Of a stretch of 64,000 bases of DNA, positions 33,227 through 40,339 are shown one piece after another (position 1 is the first letter of the stretch; each line of letters opens with the position of its first letter). Under the pieces are notes generated by a model. The model was given only the letters and a program-made list of their open reading frames with translations. It searched no databases and was not told the origin of the DNA. Made by a program: the position numbers and the translations under genes. This DNA is from Micromonospora humi (lineage in GTDB: Bacteria > Actinomycetota > Actinomycetes > Mycobacteriales > Micromonosporaceae): assembly GCF_900090105.1 (NCBI RefSeq), contig NZ_FMDM01000011.1:124001-188000 (forward strand), read 5' to 3'.

Positions 33227-34162
33227 CTAGACCGTCCCGGTGGTGGTCGGCGGCTGCGCCGACGCCGGCGCCCCGCCCGACCCCTGGTCCAGCCACATCC
33301 GCTGCAACATGTGCCAGTCTTGCGGATGCCGGGCGATGCCCGCCGCCAGTCCGTCGGCAATCCGCTGGGTCACCACCCGGACCCGGGCGTCCAGCGGGGC
33401 GCTGTCCTCCGCCGGCAGCGCCAGCGGGCCCTCGATCGAGGCGCAGGCGGCGTCCGGCTCGTACCACATCGAGGCCACGTACAGCGGCGCGCCGGTGCGC
33501 AGCGCCAGCAGCGCCGGGCCGGCCGGCATCCGGGTCCGGCCACCGAAGAAGTCCACCTCGACGCCCCGGGCGGAGAGGTCCCGGTCGGCGAGCAGCGGCA
33601 CCACCGAGCCGGCCCGCAGCCGGTCCACCAGGACGTCGAACGCGGGACGCGGGCCGCCGTGGGTGGGCAGGATCTCCATCCCCAGCCCCTCCCGGAACGC
33701 GACGAACCGCTCGTAGACGCCCTCCGGCTTGAGCCGCTCGGCGACAGTGGTCATCGGCCAGCCGGTGGCCGCCACCCAGGCGCCGGCGGCGTCCCAGTTG
33801 CCGGCGTGCGGCAGCGCCACCACGGCGCCGCGCCCGGCCGCCACGTCCGCGGCGAGCTTCTCCGCACCGTCGAGGCGGAACCCGGCGAGGATCTCCGGCC
33901 GGCTCAGGCCCGGCAGCCGGAACGCCTCCAGCCAGTAGCGGGCGTAGGAGCGCAGACCGGCGCGCACCAGCGCGTCCAGCTCCGCGTCGGGCAGGTCCGG
34001 GCCGACCACCCGGCGCAGGTTGGCGCGCAGTCGACGCGTACCCCCGCCGTCCTTGCGGTGGGCGCGGTCGGCGCCCACCCGGAACGCCGCGGCCGCGGCG
34101 GGCCGGGGCAGCGCCCGGATCAGCCGCCAGCCCGCGACGAAGCCCGCCTCGGTGAGGTTCAC
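33227..34162 (-). CDS. Phosphatidylinositol mannoside acyltransferase (PatA-type)
   Basis: 311 aa, lysophospholipid acyltransferase superfamily. The catalytic HX4D motif is HAGNWD (near residue 118), and the second block has RDLSARGVEVDFFGG. It transfers palmitoyl to the mannose of PIM1/PIM2. Its GTG overlaps the pgsA stop (GTGA), and pimA follows 9 nt after. This order equals Rv2612c-Rv2611c-Rv2610c of Mycobacterium. The Pro/Thr-rich tail after residue ~292 is probably unstructured. Confidence 0.92.
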   Translation of the reverse strand: MNLTEAGFVAGWRLIRALPRPAAAAAFRVGADRAHRKDGGGTRRLRANLRRVVGPDLPDAELDALVRAGLRSYARYWLEAFRLPGLSRPEILAGFRLDGAEKLAADVAAGRGAVVALPHAGNWDAAGAWVAATGWPMTTVAERLKPEGVYERFVAFREGLGMEILPTHGGPRPAFDVLVDRLRAGSVVPLLADRDLSARGVEVDFFGGRTRMPAGPALLALRTGAPLYVASMWYEPDAACASIEGPLALPAEDSAPLDARVRVVTQRIADGLAAGIARHPQDWHMLQRMWLDQGSGGAPASAQPPTTTGTV

Positions 34163-34779
34163 TCCGCGCCGACCCGCTGGGCCTGCCGGTACACGTGGGC
34201 CATCCGCTGGCCCACCGTGAAGATCGAGACCGCGGCGAGCAGCCAGAGCGCGACCTCCAGGGCCGGATCGAGCCCGACGCCGGTGAGCACCCCGCCGACC
34301 CCGACGATGAGCAGCCGCTCGGTGCGCTCGGCGATGCCCACGTTGCAGGTCATGCCGAGCCCCTCGGCGCGGGCCTTGACGTAGGAGACCAGCCCACCGG
34401 CGGCCAGGCAGAGCAGCGCGGCGGCCACGCCCGAATAGTGGTGCTGGGTGGCCAGCCAGTAGGCGACCGCGCCGAACACCGCGCTGTCGGCGACCCGGTC
34501 CATGCTCGAGTCGAGGAACGCCCCGAACCGGGTGGAGCCGCCGCTCATCCGCGCCATCGTGCCGTCGAGCAGGTCGGTGAGCGCGAAGACCGTGACGATC
34601 AGCGCGCCGGCGACCAGATGGCCGCGGGCGCCGAAGCCGAGCGCGCCGACGAGCACACCGACCGTGCCGGTCACGGTGACCGCGTTGGGGGACACACCCG
34701 CGCGGAGCAACCCGCGCGCGATCGGCTCCACGACGCGGGTCATGCCCGCGCGGGCCGTCACTTGGAAGATCTTCGCCAT
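34159..34779 (-). CDS. pgsA: CDP-alcohol phosphatidyltransferase (phosphatidylinositol phosphate synthase)
   Basis: 206 aa, about six membrane helices. The CDP-OH-P motif is complete: DGTMAR, then GAFLDSSMD with the spacing D-G-x2-A-R-x8-G-x3-D-x3-D. With PatA and PimA genes downstream, the likely reaction is CDP-diacylglycerol plus inositol phosphate, feeding PIM synthesis. ATG 34779 begins MAKIFQVTARAG, the usual N-terminus. The operon promoter should be in 34780-35032, a 253-bp gap shared with the divergent EF-G-like gene, where I see no clear operator. Confidence 0.93.
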   Translation of the reverse strand: MAKIFQVTARAGMTRVVEPIARGLLRAGVSPNAVTVTGTVGVLVGALGFGARGHLVAGALIVTVFALTDLLDGTMARMSGGSTRFGAFLDSSMDRVADSAVFGAVAYWLATQHHYSGVAAALLCLAAGGLVSYVKARAEGLGMTCNVGIAERTERLLIVGVGGVLTGVGLDPALEVALWLLAAVSIFTVGQRMAHVYRQAQRVGAE

Positions 34780-35032
34780 GGCGGTCCCACGATAACGGCC
34801 GGCAGCGGCCGGGGACACAGCCGGGCGGACGACCCGCCCGGCGGCCCTTGTGCCGGCACCGGCTCGGGTGTGAGATCGAGCGTGGGAGGTGAGCCACTTC
34901 ACCGGAACACCGGTCGGCGTGCCCGTCCCGCAGGAGTCCACCGGAAGATATCGCCGCGGCGCCCCACCGGGGTCCGCTCCCCCGTCGCCCGCGGCGGTCG
35001 CCACCACCACCGGTTGAGGGAGGTGCGCCGCG

Positions 35033-37192
35033 ATGGCGCAGAAGAACGAGAAGGGTGTCACCGGCGGCGCGCCGGTGGTGACCGAGCCCGGCAGGGTTCG
35101 CAACGTGGTGCTCGTCGGGCACTCCGGCGCCGGCAAGACCACCCTGGTCGAGGCGCTGCTCGCGGCCGCCGGCACGATCGGCCGGGCCGGGTCCGTCACC
35201 GAGGGCACCACGGTCTGCGACCACGACCCGGCGGCCGTGCGCCAGCAACGCTCGGTGAGCCTGGCCTGCGCCCCGCTGACCCACCGCGACGTCAAGGTCA
35301 ACCTGCTGGACACGCCCGGCTACGGCGACTTCGTCGGCGAGCTGCGCGCCGGGCTGCGCGCCGCCGACGCGGCGCTGTTCGTGGTCTCGGCGGTCGACGG
35401 GATGGACGCCGCCACCGCCGCGCTCTGGGAGGAGTGCGCCGCGGTCGACATGCCGCGCGCGGTGGCGGTCTCCCGGCTGGACCACCCGCGCGCCGACTTC
35501 GACGAGGCGGTGGCGCTCTGCCAGCGCGTCTTCGGCGACAACGTGCTCCCGCTCTACCTGCCCATGCTCGGCGACGACGGCGAGTCGGTGGCCGGCCTGA
35601 TGGGCCTGATCACCCGCCGCGTGTTCGACTACTCGGCCGGGCTGCCGGCGGCGGTGCGCGAGCCGGACCCGCAGCACCTGCCGGCGATCCGGGAGAGCCG
35701 CGACGAGCTGATCGAGGGGATCATCGCGGAGAGCGAGGACGAGACCCTGATGGACCGCTACCTCGGCGGCGAGGAGATCGACCCCGAGGTGCTCGTCACC
35801 GACCTGGAGACGGCGGTGGCCCGCGGCCACTTCTATCCGGTGGTGCCGGTGTGCGCGGAGACCGGGGTCGGCCTGGACGCGCTGCTGGACGGCCTGGTCG
35901 CGGCGTTCCCGTCGCCGCTGGAGCACGACCTGCCGGCGGTCACCGGCCTGGACGGCTCGCCGCGCCCGCCGCTGACCTGCGACCCGGACGGCCCGCTGGT
36001 CGCCGAGGTGGTCAAGACGACGGTGGACCGCCACGTCGGGCGCGTCTCACTGGTCCGCGTCTTCTCCGGCACGCTCCGCCCCGACCAGGTGATCCACGTG
36101 TCCGGTCACGGCCTGGCCGAGCGCGGCCACCCCGACCACGACGCCGACGAACGGGTCGGGCACGTCTACAGCCCGCTCGGCGCGACGCTGCGCGAGGTGT
36201 CGGCGTGTGTCGCCGGCGACCTCTGCGCGGTCACCAAGTCGGGCAGCGCGGAGACCGGCGACACCATCTCCGCCAAGGACGACCCGCTGCTGATCGCGCC
36301 GTGGGAGATGCCGGAGCCGCTGCTGCCGGTGGCGATCGTGGCCCGCAGCCGGGCCGACGAGGACGCGCTGGCCCGCAACCTGTCCCGACTGGTCGCCGGC
36401 GACCCGACGCTGCGGCTGGAGCGCAACCCGGAGACCCACCAGCTGGTGCTCTGGTGCATGGGCGAGGCGCACGCCGACGTGGTGCTCGACCGGCTGCGCG
36501 GCGGCGGCGTCGAGCTGGACACCGAGCCGGTCCGGGTTTCGCTGCGCGAGACGTTCACCGCGACCGCCCGCGGGCACGGCCGGCACGTCAAGCAGTCCGG
36601 CGGCCACGGCCAATATGCCGTCTGCGACATCGAGGTGGAGCCGCTGCCCCGCGGCGCCGGCTTCGAGTTCGTCGACCGGGTGGTCGGCGGCGCGGTCCCG
36701 CACAACTACATCCCGTCGGTGGAGAAGGGCGTCCGGGCGCAGATGGAACGCGGCCTGGTCGCCGGCCACCCGGTGGTGGACCTGCGGGTCACCCTCGTCG
36801 ACGGCAAGGCGCACAGCGTCGACTCGTCCGACGCCGCGTTCCAGACCGCGGGCGCGCTGGCGCTGCGCGACGCCGCCGAGAAGGGGCAGCCGACGCTGCT
36901 GGAGCCGGTCGACGAGATCACCGTCCGGGTGGCCGACTCCTCGGTCGGCGCGATCATGGGTGACCTGTCCGGCCGACGCGGCCGGGTCCTCGGCACCGAG
37001 CCGGACCCGGAGGCCGAGGGCCGCACCCTGGTGCGCGCCGAGGTGCCCGCCACCGAACTGCTGCGGTACGCGGTCGAGTTGCGCGCGATGACCGCCGGCA
37101 CCGGCACGTTCCGCCGCGTGTTCGCCCGCCACGACCCGATGCCGGCGCACCTGGCCGACCAGGCCCGCAAGGAGGCCACCACCCACCCCTGA
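35033..37192 (+). CDS. Elongation factor G-like protein (EF-G-like GTPase)
   Basis: 719 aa. The G domain has GHSGAGKTT (G1) and LDTPGYGDF (G3). At G4 the standard NKxD reads SRLD, and the switch I region is divergent (RQQRSVSLACAP). Domains II-V follow in EF-G order; the domain IV start HVKQSGGHGQYAVCDIEVEP is conserved. It belongs to the actinobacterial EF-G-like group (Rv0120c type), distinct from translational FusA. Role is uncertain; possibilities are ribosome recycling or stress rescue. GGGAGGTG precedes the ATG. Confidence 0.9.
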   Translation: MAQKNEKGVTGGAPVVTEPGRVRNVVLVGHSGAGKTTLVEALLAAAGTIGRAGSVTEGTTVCDHDPAAVRQQRSVSLACAPLTHRDVKVNLLDTPGYGDFVGELRAGLRAADAALFVVSAVDGMDAATAALWEECAAVDMPRAVAVSRLDHPRADFDEAVALCQRVFGDNVLPLYLPMLGDDGESVAGLMGLITRRVFDYSAGLPAAVREPDPQHLPAIRESRDELIEGIIAESEDETLMDRYLGGEEIDPEVLVTDLETAVARGHFYPVVPVCAETGVGLDALLDGLVAAFPSPLEHDLPAVTGLDGSPRPPLTCDPDGPLVAEVVKTTVDRHVGRVSLVRVFSGTLRPDQVIHVSGHGLAERGHPDHDADERVGHVYSPLGATLREVSACVAGDLCAVTKSGSAETGDTISAKDDPLLIAPWEMPEPLLPVAIVARSRADEDALARNLSRLVAGDPTLRLERNPETHQLVLWCMGEAHADVVLDRLRGGGVELDTEPVRVSLRETFTATARGHGRHVKQSGGHGQYAVCDIEVEPLPRGAGFEFVDRVVGGAVPHNYIPSVEKGVRAQMERGLVAGHPVVDLRVTLVDGKAHSVDSSDAAFQTAGALALRDAAEKGQPTLLEPVDEITVRVADSSVGAIMGDLSGRRGRVLGTEPDPEAEGRTLVRAEVPATELLRYAVELRAMTAGTGTFRRVFARHDPMPAHLADQARKEATTHP

Positions 37193-37203
37193 CCGCTCAG
37201 GGG
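37186..37203. terminator. Stop-to-stop hairpin between EF-G-like and aldo/keto reductase genes
   Basis: CCCCTGA (37186-37192) and TCAGGGG (37197-37203) flank CCGC. The TGA of each convergent gene is the inner end of each arm, so the 18-bp palindrome ends both reading frames and probably both transcripts. Confidence 0.6.
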
Positions 37204-38255
37204 CGGACGGCGGGGACCGGGGTCATCGGCCAGTGCGGGCGGTCGGCGTCGCGGCGGGCGGCCGAGCGTAGGGCCGCGAGTTGCCGCTCCACCTCGGCGA
37301 AGTGGTCCGGTGCGAGCGGGCCCCGGGCCAGCGCGGCGGCGTTCTCCTCGACCTGGGCGACCGTACGGGCGCCGGGGATCGGCACCGCCCGGTCGCTGCG
37401 CGCCCAGATCCAGCCGAGCGCGCCCTGGGCCGGGGTGCGTCCGTCGGCGGTGAGCGCGCCCCGCACGGCGGCCACCCGGCGCAGCCACTCCGGGGCCGGC
37501 CGGCCGCTGCGGAACCACTCCAGCCAGGTCGGCCCGAGACCGCGGACGTCGTCGCGGGGCAGCGTCGACTCCGGCGTGTACTTGCCGGTGAGCAGCCCCA
37601 TCCCGAGCGGTCCCCGGGCCAGGCTGGCGAGGTCGTGCTTGTCGCAGGCGGCGAGCATGGCCGGGGCGTCCCGCAGCACCGACAGCGTGTGCTGCACGGC
37701 GGCGGCGCCGCGGGCGACCTGGGCGAACGCGGCGGCCCGGTCGGCCCGGTCGGTGCTCCACCCGTACGCCCGGACCAGGCCGTCGGCGACCAGGTCGTCG
37801 AGCGTGCCGATCAGCGCCTCGGCGCGGGGCAGCGGCAGGTCGCCGAGGTGCAGCTGATAGAGGTCGATCCGGTCGGTGTCCAGCCGGCGCAGCGAGTCGA
37901 CGACCGCGCGGCGCAGGTACTGCGGCGAGGCGTTCTCCCCGGTGGCCTGCCGGCTGCGCTCGTCGAACGTGTAGCCCCACTTGGTGGCGACCACCGCCTC
38001 GTCGCGCCGGCCCGCGAGGGCGCGCCCCAGCACCCGCTCGCCGTGCCCGGCTCCGTAGGTGTCGGCGGTGTCGAAGAGCGTGACCCCGAGGTCGAGGGCG
38101 CGGCGGACCGCCCGCACCGACTCGGCGTCGTCGACCGCGCCCCACCCCAGCGGGCGGGCGCCCTCGGCCCACGGGCCGCCGATCGCCCAGCACCCCATGC
38201 CGAGGGCGCTCACCTCGATGCCGCTGCGACCGAGCGGCCGCGTGCTGACTGCCAT
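37197..38255 (-). CDS. Aldo/keto reductase
   Basis: 352 aa, TIM-barrel NAD(P)H oxidoreductase. The tetrad is visible: FDTADTYGAGHGE (Asp, Tyr), TKWGYTF (Lys) and YQLHLGDLP (His). The NADP-binding end reads IPGARTVAQVEENAAAL. It reduces carbonyls such as sugars or aldehydes; the substrate is unknown. It is single and convergent with the EF-G-like gene. A second, separate reductase is at 49041-50024. Confidence 0.92.
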   Translation of the reverse strand: MAVSTRPLGRSGIEVSALGMGCWAIGGPWAEGARPLGWGAVDDAESVRAVRRALDLGVTLFDTADTYGAGHGERVLGRALAGRRDEAVVATKWGYTFDERSRQATGENASPQYLRRAVVDSLRRLDTDRIDLYQLHLGDLPLPRAEALIGTLDDLVADGLVRAYGWSTDRADRAAAFAQVARGAAAVQHTLSVLRDAPAMLAACDKHDLASLARGPLGMGLLTGKYTPESTLPRDDVRGLGPTWLEWFRSGRPAPEWLRRVAAVRGALTADGRTPAQGALGWIWARSDRAVPIPGARTVAQVEENAAALARGPLAPDHFAEVERQLAALRSAARRDADRPHWPMTPVPAVRP

Positions 38256-38318
38256 CGCCGAATCCTGTCACCTTCACGGCACCTGTGGGCGGTTTCGTCA
38301 CCCCACGCCACCCTTTGT

Positions 38319-38335
38319 CATCACTATCCGTGATG
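38319..38335. promoter_or_regulatory. CATCAC/GTGATG palindrome upstream of the aldo/keto reductase
   Basis: CATCAC-TATCC-GTGATG lies 64 nt upstream of the reductase ATG, flanked by CACCC and GGGTG, which lengthen the symmetry. It could be a repressor site for the reductase, or a terminator of the Mak_N_cap gene reading toward it. Confidence 0.35.
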
Positions 38336-38430
38336 GGGGTGGGCGATCGTCGAGGTAGGAGCGACATGCGGCCACGGCGACATGGGCCACGCCGACACCT
38401 CGGTCGACCCGCGCCGGCCGCACCCGGACC

Positions 38431-39123
38431 TCAGCGGGCGTAGGCCAGGAGCACCTCGACGTCCTGCCCCGGCCACGCGCCGGTGAGCCGGCCCACCTCC
38501 GGGAGATCCGCCGTCCCCGCGCGGCGACCGCCACCCACCGGCCGGGCGCCGGCCGACGCCGCCCCGACCTCGGACGGCATCGCCGGGACGGGGCGACGAA
38601 TCAGCGCCAACTCGACACCGCCGCCCCGGATCAGCGTCGGATCGCCGTCCACCACCTCGTCGGCCGGTCCGCCCGGCAGCGCCCGGTCGGTGCGGCTGCC
38701 CGACACCGTCATGCTCGGCTTCCGCACCTGCCGCTCGCCGTCGACCTCGAAGTACTCCTCCGCCTGGCCGGCGTCGGCCAGCACCGCGGCGGCCAGCACC
38801 GGCGGGTAGACCGGGTCACCGACGGCGTCGTACACCCAGCGGCGGCCGAGCACCGAGTGCGCCACGACGCCGACCAGAAACCGGTCCGCGCCGGCCAGCG
38901 GGGCGCCCCGGTAGGTCAGCGGCACCTGCAGCACGGGCCCGTCACCGGCACGCACCAGCAGCGTCTCCATGCCGACCGCGCCGGCCGGGTCGTCGAAGCG
39001 GTAGGCCGCCACCCGGCTCACCGGCGCGCCGGCGTCCCCGGCGAACCAGGATCGGGACGGCAGCCAGGATGCGAGCAACTCCAGCTTCGAGGGGCGCAGT
39101 TCCGCGCGATGCAGCAGGGCCAT
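38431..39123 (-). CDS. Stand-alone maltokinase N-terminal-cap-like protein
   Basis: 230 aa. The start has the Mak_N_cap pattern: LLASWLPSRSWFAGDAG, then LLVRAGDGPVLQVPLTYRG and GRRWVYDAVGDPVY. In trehalose-linked maltokinases this cap precedes an aminoglycoside-kinase-like catalytic domain. Here no kinase domain follows; the C-terminal ~100 residues instead are short beta-type segments ending LPEVGRLTGAWPGQDVEVLL. Probably a CG0192-like protein of unknown role. ATG 39123 begins MALLHRAELRP. Confidence 0.7.
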   Translation of the reverse strand: MALLHRAELRPSKLELLASWLPSRSWFAGDAGAPVSRVAAYRFDDPAGAVGMETLLVRAGDGPVLQVPLTYRGAPLAGADRFLVGVVAHSVLGRRWVYDAVGDPVYPPVLAAAVLADAGQAEEYFEVDGERQVRKPSMTVSGSRTDRALPGGPADEVVDGDPTLIRGGGVELALIRRPVPAMPSEVGAASAGARPVGGGRRAGTADLPEVGRLTGAWPGQDVEVLLAYAR

Positions 39124-39205
39124 GCGCAAGATCGTACTGTCGGAAGGTGGCCGTCGGGTTTGCCGAGCCCGGCGGCGCGGGCACCACCGGGGCCGGGAGG
39201 CGCGG

Positions 39206-39742
39206 ATGGAGACGTCGGTGGAGCAGGTCGACGAGGCGGCACGGGTCAGCCCGGCGCCGCGCTGGGTGGCGCCCACGTTCGTGGCGCTGGCCGTGCTCAC
39301 CCTGCCCTGGATCGGATACCTGGCGTTCACCCTGCCCCGGCACCAGGTGACCGTGCACTACCGGGCCGCCTGGGTCGGCTTCGACCTCGGTCTGGTGGCC
39401 CTGCTCGGGCTGACCGCCTGGCACGCGTACCGGGGAAACCGGCAGGTGGTGCTCGCGGCCGCCGCCACCGCCACCATGCTCGCGGTGGACGCCTGGTTCG
39501 ACGTGACCACCACGCCGCCCGGCCCCGACCTGGTGGTGTCGATAGCGCTGGCAGCGCTGGTCGAGCTGCCGCTGGCCGGGGTGTGCCTGTGGATCGCCCG
39601 GCACGGCGACCGGATGGTGCAGCGGCGGCTGCGTCAGCTCGCGCTCCGCGCGGAACTCGCCGCCGACCGGGCCGCGGCCGCCCAGCGGACCGCCACCGGC
39701 GCCCGCCGCCGGCTCGCCCGGGTCCGGGGCCGGCTGCGCTGA
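39206..39742 (+). CDS. Four-helix membrane protein with basic tail
   Basis: 178 aa. Four hydrophobic segments are predicted around residues 16-38, 47-70, 76-95 and 104-127. An Arg/Ala-rich, probably cytoplasmic helical tail makes up the last ~45 residues. GGGAGG lies 5 nt before the ATG, which fixes the start. No known domain is recognised. It ends 1 nt before the stop of the convergent HIT gene. Confidence 0.75.
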   Translation: METSVEQVDEAARVSPAPRWVAPTFVALAVLTLPWIGYLAFTLPRHQVTVHYRAAWVGFDLGLVALLGLTAWHAYRGNRQVVLAAAATATMLAVDAWFDVTTTPPGPDLVVSIALAALVELPLAGVCLWIARHGDRMVQRRLRQLALRAELAADRAAAAQRTATGARRRLARVRGRLR

Positions 39743-39743
39743 G

Positions 39744-40289
39744 TCAGGCCGGCCACACCTTGGCGAACAGGTCACGCGTGTCGGTGAGCAGTTGCGGCAG
39801 CACCTTGGTGCGGCCGATCACCGGCATGAAGTTGGCGTCGCCACCCCAGCGCGGCACCACGTGCTGGTGCAGGTGCGCGGCGATGCCCGCGCCGGCCACG
39901 CCGCCCTGGTTCATGCCCAGGTTGAACCCGTGCGCGCTGGACACCTGGCGGACCACCCGCATGGCGTCCTTGGTGAACGTGGCCAGCTCGGCCGTCTCCG
40001 GCGCGTCCAGCTCGGTGTAGTCGGCCACGTGCCGGTAGGGGCAGACCAACAGGTGCCCGGGGTTGTAGGGATAGAGGTTGAGCACCGCGAACACGTGCTC
40101 ACCGCGGGCGACCACCAGGCTCTCCTCCGCCGGGCGGCCGGGAGCCAGGCAGAACGGGCAGCCGGTCGGCTTCTCGTAACCGCCGTCGGGTCGGTCCTCG
40201 CCGGATATGTAGGTCATCCGGTGCGGCGTCCAGAGCCGTTCCAGCCCGTCCGCCAGACCACTGTCCGCGTGCCGCTCCACCCCTGTCAC
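39744..40289 (-). CDS. HIT family hydrolase/phosphorylase (Ap4A phosphorylase type)
   Basis: 181 aa. The histidine triad is HLHQHVV (near residue 138), and a CPFC pair upstream may bind zinc. LNLYPYNPGHLLVCPYRHV is characteristic of the actinobacterial Rv2613c group, which splits diadenosine tetraphosphate. It follows thrS on the same strand after a 50-bp gap, as in Mycobacterium. GTG start. Confidence 0.92.
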   Translation of the reverse strand: MTGVERHADSGLADGLERLWTPHRMTYISGEDRPDGGYEKPTGCPFCLAPGRPAEESLVVARGEHVFAVLNLYPYNPGHLLVCPYRHVADYTELDAPETAELATFTKDAMRVVRQVSSAHGFNLGMNQGGVAGAGIAAHLHQHVVPRWGGDANFMPVIGRTKVLPQLLTDTRDLFAKVWPA

Positions 40290-40339
40290 ACCGGCGATCC
40301 TACGATCCGCGCCGCGCCGCCGCCGAACCGCGCCGCGGC

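Noticed and set aside
33227..36034. Single very long frame covering the acyltransferase and region beyond pgsA
   Set aside because: Only the 3' part (from GTG 34162) is the acyltransferase; the rest is antisense or out-of-frame to pgsA and the EF-G-like gene.
38366..38443. 25-codon frame with AGGAG upstream (starts MRPRRHGPRR)
   Set aside because: Low-complexity Arg/Pro/His, overlaps the stop of the Mak_N_cap gene and has no following gene it could lead; kept out as unsupported.
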